Below, in pieces: positions 29,053 through 37,735 of a stretch of 64,000 nt of DNA. Source of the stretch: Micromonospora chokoriensis (GTDB lineage: Bacteria > Actinomycetota > Actinomycetes > Mycobacteriales > Micromonosporaceae); assembly GCF_900091505.1 (NCBI RefSeq), contig NZ_LT607409.1:2356001-2420000 (forward strand), given 5' to 3'. The first letter of the stretch is position 1; every line of letters begins with the position of its first letter. The position numbers were made by a program, and so were the translations under genes. The notes under the pieces were generated by a model. That model made no database searches, was not told the origin of the DNA, and saw only the letters and a list, made by a program, of their open reading frames with translations.

Positions 29053-29084
29053 AACGCCCCCGGCAGGGAGCTGCCGGGGGCGTT
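29053..29084 (+). terminator. Intrinsic terminator after RND gene
   Basis: A perfect 14-bp stem (aacgcccccggcag / ctgccgggggcgtt) with a ggag loop, followed by a short t-rich run. It lies 17 bp after the RND stop and closes that transcription unit. Confidence 0.9.
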
Positions 29085-29176
29085 TCCGGCTTCGCCGGCC
29101 ACGACACTCCGATCCGACCGCGCCTGCACGGCCTGTCACTTCTTGCATACTCCAGGTAAACACGTGGAGGGTGCGA

Positions 29177-30013
29177 GTGACGCAGGACGGGCGGACGGCC
29201 GAGGGTGCGCGCGGGTGGGGGCGGCGCGACCTGCTGCGCCGCAGCGTCCTGGTCGTCGGTGGCGGGGCGGTCGGCGCGGGGGCCTCCGAACTGTGGTGGA
29301 CCACCCACCGACGGGCGTCACTCGCCAGCGGCCCCGCCGGCGCGACCTCCGGCAACCGGCACCAGGACGTCGGCGCCGGCAGGGTGGAGGTGTTCTGGTC
29401 GGGGCCGACCCGGGAGCGACTGGTGGCCCTCACCTTCGACGACGGCCCCGCACCACAATGGACGCCGATGGTGCTCGACACCCTCGCCCGACACCGGGTT
29501 CCGGCCACCTTCTTCCTGGTCGGAGCGCAGGTCCGGCGGCATGCCGGCGTCATCCGTGACCGGCTCGGCGGGCACGAGGTGGGCAACCACAGCTGGGACC
29601 ACCGGGACCTGGCCACGCTGGACACCACCGAGGCGTACGACGATCTGCGCCGCAGCCACGACGCCATCGCCGACGTGACAGGCACGCCACCCCGTCTGCT
29701 CCGCCCTCCGTACGGCCACCTGGGCGGGGCGGTGCTGCACGCGGCTGCCCGGCTGGACTACCGGCTGGTGCTCTGGACGCTGCAGATGGTGGAGCGTGAG
29801 TTCCCCCACGATCCCGCCGGCCACGCCCGACGCATCGTGGACGACGTCCGACCGGGAACGATCGTGCTCGGTCACGATGTCGGCGCGTCCCGGCGGCTGG
29901 TCGCACTGCGTGGCCTGGCCGACATGATCAACGGGCTGCGGGCGCGCGGCTACACCTTCGTCACCGTCTCTGCCCTGCTGGGAGCAGGCGTGCCGCCCAC
30001 CCCGACCGGGTAG
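29177..30013 (+). CDS. Polysaccharide deacetylase (NodB domain), exported by Tat
   Basis: 278 residues from GTG 29177. The N-terminus GRRDLLRRSVLVVGGGAV has the twin-Arg and hydrophobic run of a Tat signal or a Tat-type anchor. The NodB homology domain follows: motif 1 TFDDGPAP with the Asp pair, motif 2 NHSWDH (HxxxH metal ligands), motif 3 RPPYG, and motif 5 IVLGHDV with the catalytic His. It would deacetylate GlcNAc units in peptidoglycan or other wall glycans. The GTG at 29171 sits directly on the ggagg ribosome site, so the second GTG fits better. An MFS gene follows after 11 bp. Confidence 0.88.
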   Translation: MTQDGRTAEGARGWGRRDLLRRSVLVVGGGAVGAGASELWWTTHRRASLASGPAGATSGNRHQDVGAGRVEVFWSGPTRERLVALTFDDGPAPQWTPMVLDTLARHRVPATFFLVGAQVRRHAGVIRDRLGGHEVGNHSWDHRDLATLDTTEAYDDLRRSHDAIADVTGTPPRLLRPPYGHLGGAVLHAAARLDYRLVLWTLQMVEREFPHDPAGHARRIVDDVRPGTIVLGHDVGASRRLVALRGLADMINGLRARGYTFVTVSALLGAGVPPTPTG

Positions 30014-30024
30014 GGTGCCGCTCC

Positions 30025-31269
30025 GTGGCGTCCACCCTCTCGGTTCTGACCGGCAATCGGAGCTTCCGCAATCTCTTCCTCGCCGAGTTGGTGGTCTTCG
30101 GCGCCGACTGGTTCGTCATGGTGCCGCTGCTGGTCCTGCTGCCGCACCTGACCGGCAGCGGAGTCTGGGGCGCACTGGTGTTGGCGGTGGACACCGGCAT
30201 CGTGGCGCTGCTGCTGCCGTACACCGGCACGATCGCCGACCGCTTCGACCGGCGGAAGATCATGATCGCGGCGAATGTGGCCGCGCTCGCGGGCGTACTG
30301 CTGCTGCTCGGCGTCCGGGGCGCGGGCACCGCGTGGCTGGCGCTCGTCGCGATCGGTGTGGTGGCGGTCGCCAAGGCGTTCTACTCGCCGGCCGCGCAGG
30401 CCGCGCTGCCCAACGTGCTGGAGCCGGACGAGTTGGCCGCCGGTAACGCCGTGGCCGGTTCCGCCTGGGGCACCATGACAGTTGTCGGCGCGTCACTCGG
30501 TGGGGTGCTCAGCACTGTCGCCGGCCCGTACGCCTGCTTCTGGGTGGCGGCGGTGGGCCTGGTGATGGCCGCGGGCCTCGCCACCCGGATCCGCCGGCCC
30601 CTCCAGGCGCCCCGGGACGCCGACCGGCCGGCCCAGCGGACCTGGGCGGCGGTCCGCGAGGCGCTCGGCTACATCGGGCATCGGCCTCGGGTGCTTGCGC
30701 TGGTCACCGTGAAGTCGGCCGTCGGACTGGGCAACGGCGTGCTGACCGTGTTCCCGCTGCTGGCCGGCGTGTACGGCGTGGGCCCGCTCGGCGCCGGCCT
30801 GCTCTTCGCCGTACGCGGAGCAGGGGCGTTGGTGGGCCCGATCCTGATGCGTCGGGTGCTGACCAGGCGCGCCTGGCTGCTGCCCGGGCTCGCGCTGTCC
30901 ATGTCGTTCTACGGCCTGTCCTACCTGGGCGCATCCGTGGCCCGATGGTTCCCGCTGGTGCTGCTGCTGGTCTTCGTGGCGCACTTCGCGGGCGGCAGCA
31001 ACTGGGTGATCTCCAACTTCGCCCTCCAGGGTGAGGTCCCGGACCACCTGCGTGGGCGCGTCTTCGCCACCGACATGATGCTCGCGACGCTGGCGATCTC
31101 GGTGAGCCAACTGGCGGTGGCCATGGTGGTCGACGTGGTGGACGAGCGGGTCGTGCTCGCCGGCTGCGGGCTGATCACCGTCGTCTACGCCGTCGGCTGG
31201 CGGATCGCCACCCGTCGGCTCTCGCTCACCGACCCGGCCACCGACCCGGTCGCGGGCGCCGCCGGCTGA
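30025..31269 (+). CDS. MFS transporter
   Basis: 414 residues with about 12 helices. The MFS motif A between TM2 and TM3 is recognisable as GTIADRFDRRKIM. It resembles the DHA3-type exporters related to enterobactin and macrolide efflux (YFFLAELVVFGADWF-like start, LPNVLEPDELAAGNAV loop). The ending DHLRGRVFATDMM is also typical of this group. Direction is probably export; the substrate is unknown. GTG 30025 lies 11 bp after the deacetylase stop, so the two are likely co-transcribed. Confidence 0.88.
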   Translation: MASTLSVLTGNRSFRNLFLAELVVFGADWFVMVPLLVLLPHLTGSGVWGALVLAVDTGIVALLLPYTGTIADRFDRRKIMIAANVAALAGVLLLLGVRGAGTAWLALVAIGVVAVAKAFYSPAAQAALPNVLEPDELAAGNAVAGSAWGTMTVVGASLGGVLSTVAGPYACFWVAAVGLVMAAGLATRIRRPLQAPRDADRPAQRTWAAVREALGYIGHRPRVLALVTVKSAVGLGNGVLTVFPLLAGVYGVGPLGAGLLFAVRGAGALVGPILMRRVLTRRAWLLPGLALSMSFYGLSYLGASVARWFPLVLLLVFVAHFAGGSNWVISNFALQGEVPDHLRGRVFATDMMLATLAISVSQLAVAMVVDVVDERVVLAGCGLITVVYAVGWRIATRRLSLTDPATDPVAGAAG

Positions 31270-31344
31270 ACCCGGCAGGCCCCGCGGGTTCCCAGGCTGC
31301 GGACGGGCGCCCGGACCGTCGGTGCCGGGCCCTAGCATGAGCGC

Positions 31345-32289
31345 GTGCCGACGAACTTCACCGCCGGGCCGGTCCGTGTCCGGGTCCCCGCGACCAGCGC
31401 CAACCTGGGCCCGGGCTTCGACGCGTTGGGTCTCGCCCTCGGGCTCTACGACGACCTGGCCGCCGAGGTCACGTCGGGTGGGGTCCGGGTGACGGTGACC
31501 GGGCAGGGTGCCGGCGAGCTGCCCGACGACGACCAGCACCTGGTGGTGCGGGCCATGCGTGCCGGCTTCGACGCGCTCGGCGTCCAGCCCGACGGGTTGA
31601 GCGTGGAGTGCGTCAACCGGATCCCCCAGGCGCGCGGGCTCGGCTCCTCGTCCGCCGCGATCGTCGCCGGGGTGTTGCTGGCCCGCGCGCTCGTCACCGA
31701 CGGGGATCACCGGCTGGACCAGGCCGGTGTGCTCCGGCTGGCAGCCGAGATCGAGGGTCACCCCGACAACGTCGCGCCCTGCCTGCTCGGGGGCTTCACC
31801 GTGGCCTGGTCCGAGTCGACAGGTGCCCGGGCGGTGTCAGTGCCGGTCGCCGAGGGGGTGCGGCCGGTCGTCTTCGTGCCGGCGGAACGCGGGTTGACCG
31901 CCACCGCACGGGCCGCGTTGCCGGCATCCGTCCCGCACGGCGACGCCGCGTTGACCGCCGGACGGGCCGCGTTGCTGGTGCACGCGCTCACCACCGACCC
32001 GGCCCTGCTGCTGCCCGCCACCGTCGACCGGCTCCACCAGGATTACCGTGCAGCCGCAATGCCGGCCACGTCTTCACTGGTCAGCGCGTTGCGAGCGGCA
32101 GGCGTGGCGGCTGTGGTCAGTGGGGCCGGCCCGACTGTGCTGGCGCTCAGCGAGCCTCCGGCGAGCGTTCAGACGGGAACAGACTGGGAGATCTGGCAGT
32201 TACCGATAGACGTCAGCGGCGCTCGGGTTGCTCGGGGTAGACTGGGACACGCCGAGCGGGACCCTGTTGCCGCAGGTCGGAAGAGTTGA
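31345..32289 (+). CDS. thrB: Homoserine kinase
   Basis: 314 residues of the GHMP kinase superfamily. VPATSANLGPGFDALGLAL is the N-terminal motif 1, PQARGLGSSSAAIVAGVLL is the ATP-binding motif 2, and VVSGAGPTVLAL is motif 3. It phosphorylates homoserine for ThrC. Unlike in Streptomyces, where thrB usually follows thrC, it is here behind an RND pump, a deacetylase and an MFS gene. It directly precedes rho, the usual actinomycete neighbour. GTG 31345 is the start. Confidence 0.95.
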   Translation: MPTNFTAGPVRVRVPATSANLGPGFDALGLALGLYDDLAAEVTSGGVRVTVTGQGAGELPDDDQHLVVRAMRAGFDALGVQPDGLSVECVNRIPQARGLGSSSAAIVAGVLLARALVTDGDHRLDQAGVLRLAAEIEGHPDNVAPCLLGGFTVAWSESTGARAVSVPVAEGVRPVVFVPAERGLTATARAALPASVPHGDAALTAGRAALLVHALTTDPALLLPATVDRLHQDYRAAAMPATSSLVSALRAAGVAAVVSGAGPTVLALSEPPASVQTGTDWEIWQLPIDVSGARVARGRLGHAERDPVAAGRKS

Positions 32290-32584
32290 TTACGCTCTAG
32301 ACCTAGCACAGCCGCGAAGCACGCGATCTCCTGCGGGGCGGCGCACCCCCGAAGCTCTCGGCGGTCAGTCCGTCAACCCCTGCCAAGGCCCACGCCGCGC
32401 CGCAGTTTCCACAGGTCGCCGCAGACGGCGAGACCTGCTCACCGACGTTGGTGAGTCGGGATACCACCGGCTGCTGTGTCACAGACTCCCGCGACGCGTC
32501 CTTGCGAGGCGGGTGCACCGAGGCCGCCCGGCCACCTAAGTTCCGACTCCGGGCAGTCCCGGCCTTATCGAGGGAAGGAATCCA
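32290..32584 (+). other. Non-coding rho leader region
   Basis: A 295-bp stretch without a supported gene separates thrB from rho. The rho promoter or a long 5' leader is likely here; rho mRNAs in other bacteria carry leaders used for autoregulation. Several short inverted repeats are visible (for example gcgggg/ccccgc pieces near 32335), but I could not fit them to a known riboswitch. The end carries the rho ribosome site agggaagg. Confidence 0.5.
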
Positions 32585-34687
32585 TTGAGCGACACCACCG
32601 ACGTGACGTCGGATGTTTCCAACGTCGCTGGCGATGCCACCGCAGCCGCTCCCGCCCGTCGTCGGCGTAGCGGCACCGGTCTGTCGGCGATGCTGCTGCC
32701 AGAGCTGCAGAGCCTGGCTGCGTCGCTCGGCATCTCCGGCACGGCTCGCATGCGCAAGGGCGAGCTGATCGCCGCGATCTCCGAGCGGCAGGGCGGCAAC
32801 GCCGCCGGGACCCCTCGACCGCGGGCCGAGGTCGCGGCCGCAGCCGCTCCCACCCGTGAGGGTGTCCGCGCCGAGGTGCGGGAGACCGCCGACCGGCCGG
32901 CAGCCGAAGGGCGTGGCGCCGAGCAGGCGTCGGCCGAGCCGGCAGCCGAGACCGAGGGCCGTGGTCGCACCCGGCGGACCCGGGCCGCAGCGGCCGAGTC
33001 GCGCGCGGCTGAGTCGCGTCCGACCGAGTCGCGTGCGGCCGAGTCCCGTGCGGCGGAGTCGCGTCCGACCGAGTCGCGTACCGACGAGGCGGAGGCCACC
33101 GAGCGGACCGACCGTGGCGAGACCCGCCGCGAGCGTGCCGAGCGTCCGGAGCGTGGCGAGCGTGCCGATCGTGGCGAGCGTGCCGATCGTGGCGAGCGTG
33201 CCGACCGTGGTGACCGTGCGGACCGTGGTGAGCGGGGCGAGCGGGGCGAGCGGGGCGAGCGGGCCGACCGTGGTGAGCGGGGCGAGCGCAACGATCGTGG
33301 TGAGCGTGCGGACCGTGGTGAGCGGGCCGACCGCAACGACCGCAACGACCGTTCGGACCGGGGCGACCGCAACGACCGTAACGACCGCGGCCAGCGTGCC
33401 GAGCGGGACAGTGACGACGACGACGGCGAGGGCGGTGGCCGGCGTGGCCGGCGCAGCCGTTTCCGGGACCGTCGCCGGGGACGCGGCGACCGCGCCGAGG
33501 CCGGTGCTGACACCGGTGGGCGTGAGCCGCAGGTCGGCGAGGACGACGTGCTCGTCCCGGTGGCCGGCATCATCGACGTGCTCGACAACTACGCCTTCGT
33601 ACGGACGACCGGTTACCTCGCCGGCCCGAACGACGTGTACGTCTCGATGTCCCAGATCAAGAAGTACGGCCTGCGCCGCGGTGACGCGATCACCGGTGCG
33701 GTGCGGGCGGCCCGCGAGGGCGGCAACAGCGGCGACCAGCGGCGGGACAAGTACAACCCGCTGATGCGGCTGGACACGATCAACGGGATGGAGCCGGATG
33801 AGGCCCGGCGCCGGCCGGAGTTCTACAAGCTCACCCCGCTCTACCCGCAGGAGCGCCTGCGTCTGGAGACCGAGCCGCACATCCTGACCACCCGGGTCAT
33901 CGACCTGGTCATGCCGATCGGCAAGGGCCAGCGGGCACTCATCCAGTCGCCGCCGAAGGCGGGTAAGACGATGGTGCTGCAGGCGATCGCCAACGCGATC
34001 ACCCGCAACAACCCGGAGTGCCACCTGATGGTGGTGCTGGTCGACGAGCGGCCCGAAGAGGTCACCGACATGCAGCGGTCGATCAAGGGCGAGGTCATCG
34101 CGGCCACGTTCGACCGTCCGCCGCAGGACCACACCACGGTGGCCGAGCTGGCCATCGAGCGGGCCAAGCGCCTGGTCGAGCTCGGGCACGACGTGGTCGT
34201 GCTGCTCGACTCGGTGACCCGGCTCGGTCGGTCGTACAACCTGGCGGCTCCGGCCAGTGGCCGGATCATGTCGGGTGGTATCGACTCCACCGCGCTCTAC
34301 CCGCCGAAGCGCTTCCTCGGCGCGGCCCGCAACATCGAGAACGGCGGGTCGTTGACCATCATCGCCACGGCGCTGGTGGAGACCGGGTCCATGGCGGACA
34401 CGGTCATCTTCGAGGAGTTCAAGGGCACCGGTAACGCGGAGCTGAAGCTGGACCGGAAGATCGCCGACAAGCGGACCTTCCCGGCCATCGACATCAACCC
34501 GTCCGGTACGCGTAAGGAAGAGGTCCTGCTCGCACCCGAAGAGCTGGCCATCATCCACAAGCTCCGGAAGGTGTTGCACTCGCTGGACTCGCAGGCCGCC
34601 ATGGACCTGCTGCTGGACCGGCTCAAGCAGTCCCGCACCAACATCGAGTTCCTGATGCAGATCGCGAAGTCGACGCCGGGGGAGTAG
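32585..34687 (+). CDS. rho: Transcription termination factor Rho with large charged insertion
   Basis: 700 residues against ~420 in E. coli. The N-terminal Rho_N helix domain is about residues 36-65 (LPELQSLAASLGISGTARMR). A low-complexity insertion of ~240 residues follows, with dense R-G-E-R-x-D-R-like repeats at about 172-278. The cold-shock RNA-binding domain starts near 320 (VLVPVAGIIDVLDNYAFVRT), then the RecA-like ATPase with Walker A SPPKAGKT (Lys461), VVLVDERPEEVTD, and the Q/R-loop part RSYNLAAPASGR. Such insertions occur in actinobacterial Rho and add RNA affinity. The start is a TTG at 32585 with a strong ribosome site. A perfect terminator follows 20 bp after the stop. Confidence 0.96.
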   Translation: MSDTTDVTSDVSNVAGDATAAAPARRRRSGTGLSAMLLPELQSLAASLGISGTARMRKGELIAAISERQGGNAAGTPRPRAEVAAAAAPTREGVRAEVRETADRPAAEGRGAEQASAEPAAETEGRGRTRRTRAAAAESRAAESRPTESRAAESRAAESRPTESRTDEAEATERTDRGETRRERAERPERGERADRGERADRGERADRGDRADRGERGERGERGERADRGERGERNDRGERADRGERADRNDRNDRSDRGDRNDRNDRGQRAERDSDDDDGEGGGRRGRRSRFRDRRRGRGDRAEAGADTGGREPQVGEDDVLVPVAGIIDVLDNYAFVRTTGYLAGPNDVYVSMSQIKKYGLRRGDAITGAVRAAREGGNSGDQRRDKYNPLMRLDTINGMEPDEARRRPEFYKLTPLYPQERLRLETEPHILTTRVIDLVMPIGKGQRALIQSPPKAGKTMVLQAIANAITRNNPECHLMVVLVDERPEEVTDMQRSIKGEVIAATFDRPPQDHTTVAELAIERAKRLVELGHDVVVLLDSVTRLGRSYNLAAPASGRIMSGGIDSTALYPPKRFLGAARNIENGGSLTIIATALVETGSMADTVIFEEFKGTGNAELKLDRKIADKRTFPAIDINPSGTRKEEVLLAPEELAIIHKLRKVLHSLDSQAAMDLLLDRLKQSRTNIEFLMQIAKSTPGE

Positions 34688-34706
34688 CCATCCCCGCGTG
34701 ACCGAC

Positions 34707-34745
34707 GACGAAAGGGCACGGCCGTCATGGCCGTGCCCTTTCGTC
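34707..34745 (+). terminator. Intrinsic terminator after rho
   Basis: A perfect 17-bp stem, arms 34707-34723 and 34729-34745, loop gtcat, containing aaagggcacggcc and its complement. The stem ends in the t-rich ctttcgtc. It is 20 bp past the rho stop codon. Confidence 0.92.
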
Positions 34746-35044
34746 ATGTGCCTGCCGCATGTCGATCGGCCGTCGAGCGGCCTGACCCCACCAGGCCTCC
34801 CACGCATCCTTTGCTCTGCCTATGCGGAGGCGCCAGTGTGGACCGTGGGGTGGTGCGCCCGCATCAGCAGAGCAAAGGCGGGCCGCAGGATGGTCGGCCC
34901 CCCGGCGGCCTCGGCCGGGGGCAGCGCGAGGCATGCCCGGACGGCGGGTCGCGGGAGCCGCACCGCGGAGCACGGGCAGGGGCAGGGTGACCAGGTCGTC
35001 AGGCTGTGGCGAGGCAGCCGCGTGCAGAGGCCCGCACGGCAACC
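34746..35044. other. Non-coding stretch between rho and kinase gene
   Basis: About 300 bp with no supported gene; short frames here are GC-driven. It contains the long hairpin at 34808-34878. After that the sequence is very G-rich (ggcggcctcggccgggggc) and ends at the stop codon of the minus-strand kinase gene. Nothing else was recognised. Confidence 0.6.
34808..34878. repeat. Long imperfect hairpin element
   Basis: The outer arms cctttgctctgc (34808-34819) and gcagagcaaagg (34867-34878) are perfect complements. Inside, atgcg/cgcat and ggcgcca/tgg-t-gcgcc continue the stem with small bulges, giving a ~70-nt structure. It lies between the rho terminator and a gene on the opposite strand. It may be a dispersed intergenic element or a structured RNA; with one copy in this window neither can be settled. 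Confidence 0.72.
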
Positions 35045-35941
35045 TCAGAAGTCGCCGTCGGCCACCTGGAAGACGGTGAGGCCGAGGGCCCGCCACATCT
35101 GGACCACCTGGACGCGGTCGTCGAAGACGCCGGCCACCCGGTAGGTGTCCCGGATCTCCCGGTCGTAGATCTCCCGCTTGACGATCGAGTCCTTCCGCGT
35201 GTCGCCGACTGCCCGCATGTACAGGCCGAGGTGGGGGACCCGGACGTGCCGGGCCAGCCACGCCTCGGTGGCCGCGCGTACGGAGTCGTCCCTCCCCGAG
35301 CAGAAGACCACCCCGTACCCGGCGGCGTGCATCGCCCGGACCGCCGCGATCACCGCCGTGTTCGGCTCGTCCTCGCCGACCCGGGTCATGTCGTACGGGC
35401 TGCGGGACACCGCCAGCGCGACGGTGCCGTCGATGTCCACCAGGACGATCTCCGCTGGCTCGGTCGACGGCGGATGGACCACGGCGGGGCGTCCGGTGCG
35501 GGCCTGCGGCACCGGCAACGGCAGCGCCCGCCCCTCCAGGTAGCGCTCGTGCAGCCGGCGAATCGCCTCCTCGCCGACCTGGTCGGCTGCCGGGCGTGCG
35601 GCGTCCCGGCGCAGGCACTCGGCCAACGGCACGTCGGTGAAGTCGTGCACCTCGAAGTCCGCGCCGTGGCGGGCGGCCAGATCGGCCCAGCCCCGCAGGG
35701 CCCGCGCGCGCAGGTTGGTGTCGTCCACGCAGACGTCCGCGCGGGCCCGCAGCAGCGCCTCGACCTGAGCCCGTTGGACGACTGTCACCTGGGCCTCGGC
35801 CCACTGGGTGAGGAGCCGCTCGCCGTGCAGCATCCGGCGCAGGTCGTCCCGGTTGACCCGGACGACGGACGGCTGGAGGGTGCGGGCGAACGTCGTCTTA
35901 CCCGAGGCGGGCAGCCCTCGGGTGGCGATCAGGCGCGTCAT
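35045..35941 (-). CDS. Polynucleotide kinase/phosphatase-like protein (P-loop kinase + HAD)
   Basis: 298 residues in two parts. The N-terminal P-loop kinase has GLPASGKT (9-16), VNRDDLRRML and VCVDDTNLRARA. The C-terminal HAD phosphatase has the nucleophile motif VDIDGT (Asp169, Asp171), FCSGRDD, KRE and VFDDR. The order matches T4 polynucleotide kinase, which phosphorylates 5'-OH ends and removes 3'-phosphates from nucleic acid. A role in RNA or DNA end repair is inferred; no ligase gene is adjacent. The gene stands alone and is oriented against rho. A related cytosolic kinase-HAD fusion of unknown substrate is the alternative. Confidence 0.82.
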   Translation of the reverse strand: MTRLIATRGLPASGKTTFARTLQPSVVRVNRDDLRRMLHGERLLTQWAEAQVTVVQRAQVEALLRARADVCVDDTNLRARALRGWADLAARHGADFEVHDFTDVPLAECLRRDAARPAADQVGEEAIRRLHERYLEGRALPLPVPQARTGRPAVVHPPSTEPAEIVLVDIDGTVALAVSRSPYDMTRVGEDEPNTAVIAAVRAMHAAGYGVVFCSGRDDSVRAATEAWLARHVRVPHLGLYMRAVGDTRKDSIVKREIYDREIRDTYRVAGVFDDRVQVVQMWRALGLTVFQVADGDF

Positions 35942-36216
35942 CGGCGAACCTCCGGCTCGGCGGGCGTACCCCGTTCGGGGTACCCGGCGGCGCTCCGCCG
36001 GGTGGGCGAATGCCGCGCCGGGCGGCGGGAATGCGGATGGGGAGGCACGTGTTGACGATGCCGGACGAGGTGTGCGGCCCGATTACCGGGTCGGCGCAGG
36101 CCCATGGCACACTGGTCAATCGGCCACCGGTTCCGGTTCACGCCCGAGCCCGTCGCGTACGGCGCGACGAGCGATGACGGCGACCCGGCGACCACCAACG
36201 AGAGGACCGAGGCGAG

Positions 36217-36441
36217 ATGAAGGCAAACATCCACCCGGAGTACACGACCACCGAGGTCAGCTGCTCCTGTGGCAACACGTTCACGACCCGCAGCACCGCC
36301 AAGGGCGGGGCGATCCACGTCGAGACCTGCAGCGCCTGCCACCCGTTCTACACCGGTAAGCAGCGCGTTCTCGACACCGCCGGCCGGGTCGCGAAGTTCC
36401 AGCAGAAGTACGCCAAGGTTCAGGCCAAGAAGGCCAAGTAA
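36217..36441 (+). CDS. rpmE: 50S ribosomal protein L31 (zinc-binding type)
   Basis: 74 residues beginning MKANIHPEY. The cysteines in SCSCGN and [11 protein letters not shown] mark the C+ (zinc-binding) form of L31. The C-terminus is Lys-rich (KKAK). Actinomycetes often carry a second, cysteine-free form expressed under zinc shortage; it is not in this window. Ribosome site gaggcgag before ATG. The position between rho and prfA is the usual one. Confidence 0.97.
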   Translation: MKANIHPEYTTTEVSCSCGNTFTTRSTAKGGAIHVETCSACHPFYTGKQRVLDTAGRVAKFQQKYAKVQAKKAK

Positions 36442-36565
36442 CTCTTCGTTCGGCGCCCGTGTCCGGTTTCCCGCCGGACACGGGCGCCGTCCGTGTTTCA
36501 CCCAGTTTCCGCCCGGCCGCCGGCCAGTCCGGCCCGCCGCGCGCCCTCGAAGGAGCATCCGCAGC

Positions 36566-37654
36566 ATGAGCAGCGAGCGTCTGGCCGGCCTCCTCGACGA
36601 GTACGCGGAGCTGGAGAAGCGGCTGGCCGATCCGGCGATCCACGCCGACCAGGCCACCGCCCGCAGGGTCGGCCGCCGGTACGCCGAGTTGGTGCCGCTG
36701 CACAAGGCCGCCGGTGAGCTGGAACAGGCTCGCGCCGACCTGGTGGCGGCTCGCGAGCTGGCCGCCGAGGACGCCTCCTTCGCGGCTGAGGCGGAGTCCA
36801 TCGCCGCGTCCCTGCCGGTGCTGGAGGAACGCCTCGCCGAGCTGCTCATTCCCCGCGACCCGCATGACGCCAAGGACGTGATCGTCGAGATCAAGGCCGG
36901 CGAGGGCGGTGAGGAGTCGGCGCTGTTCGCCGGTGACCTGCTCCGGATGTACACCCGCTACGCCGAGCGGCACGGCTGGGTCACCGAGGTCATCGACGCA
37001 CAGGACTCCGACCTCGGCGGGGTTAAGGACGTCTCCCTGGCGATCAAGACCAAGGGGGTGCCGGACGGCGGCAACGGGGTGTGGTCGCGGCTCAAGTGGG
37101 AGGGCGGCGTGCACCGGGTGCAGCGCGTCCCGGTGACCGAGTCGCAGGGCCGCATCCACACCAGCGCGGCCGGCGTGCTGGTGCTGCCCGAGGCCGAGGA
37201 CGTCGACGTCACGATCGACCAGAACGACCTGCGCATCGACGTGTTCCGTTCGTCCGGCCCGGGCGGCCAGTCGGTGAACACCACCGACTCGGCGGTGCGG
37301 ATCACCCACCTGCCGACCGGCATCGTCGTCTCCTGCCAGAACGAGAAGTCCCAGTTGCAGAACCGGGAGCAGGCGATGCGGATCCTGCGGGCCCGACTGC
37401 TCGCCAACGCCCAGGAGCAGGCCGACGCCGCCGCCTCGGACGCCCGCAAGGCGCAGGTGCGCACGGTGGACCGCTCGGAGCGGATCCGCACCTACAACTT
37501 CCCGCAGAACCGGATCACCGACCACCGGATCGGCTACACGGCGTACAACCTGGATCTGGCACTCGCCGGTGAACTGGACGGGGTGCTGGACGCTCTCACC
37601 GAGGCCGACCGCGCCGCCCGGCTCGCCGGCGACACCGAGCTGATCCGTCGCTGA
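36566..37654 (+). CDS. prfA: Peptide chain release factor 1
   Basis: 362 residues. The GGQ motif is in [17 protein letters not shown] (Gln235), which triggers peptidyl-tRNA hydrolysis. [15 protein letters not shown] begins domain 2, and the stop-codon recognition region follows [12 protein letters not shown]1 reads UAA and UAG. ATG 36566 has aaggag 10 bp upstream; a longer frame runs through rpmE as a shadow. PrmC, encoded downstream, methylates the GGQ glutamine. The 3' end is triplicated as a 26-bp repeat. Confidence 0.97.
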   Translation: MSSERLAGLLDEYAELEKRLADPAIHADQATARRVGRRYAELVPLHKAAGELEQARADLVAARELAAEDASFAAEAESIAASLPVLEERLAELLIPRDPHDAKDVIVEIKAGEGGEESALFAGDLLRMYTRYAERHGWVTEVIDAQDSDLGGVKDVSLAIKTKGVPDGGNGVWSRLKWEGGVHRVQRVPVTESQGRIHTSAAGVLVLPEAEDVDVTIDQNDLRIDVFRSSGPGGQSVNTTDSAVRITHLPTGIVVSCQNEKSQLQNREQAMRILRARLLANAQEQADAAASDARKAQVRTVDRSERIRTYNFPQNRITDHRIGYTAYNLDLALAGELDGVLDALTEADRAARLAGDTELIRR

Positions 37655-37714
37655 CCGCGACCGAGCTGACTCGTCGCTGACCGCGACCGAGCTGACTCGT
37701 CGCTGACCGCGACA
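37637..37714. repeat. 26-bp repeat, three copies, overlapping the prfA stop
   Basis: Copies at 37637-37662, 37663-37688 and 37689-37714. Each has the form gagctga(t/c)(c/t)cgtcgctgaccgcgac. Copy one contains the last codons and stop of prfA (ELIRR-stop); copies two and three repeat this end outside the gene. It looks like a recent local amplification. It leaves prfA intact. Confidence 0.92.
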
Positions 37715-37735
37715 CCGCGCGGACCGCGCGGGTGA

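Noticed and set aside
29171..29176. GTG 29171 as start of the polysaccharide deacetylase
   Set aside because: It touches the ggagg ribosome site with no spacing; GTG 29177 has normal spacing.
32303..34807. 834-codon minus-strand frame opposite rho
   Set aside because: Its Thr/Val/Leu/Ala-Pro repeats mirror the repetitive charged insertion of Rho; no independent support.
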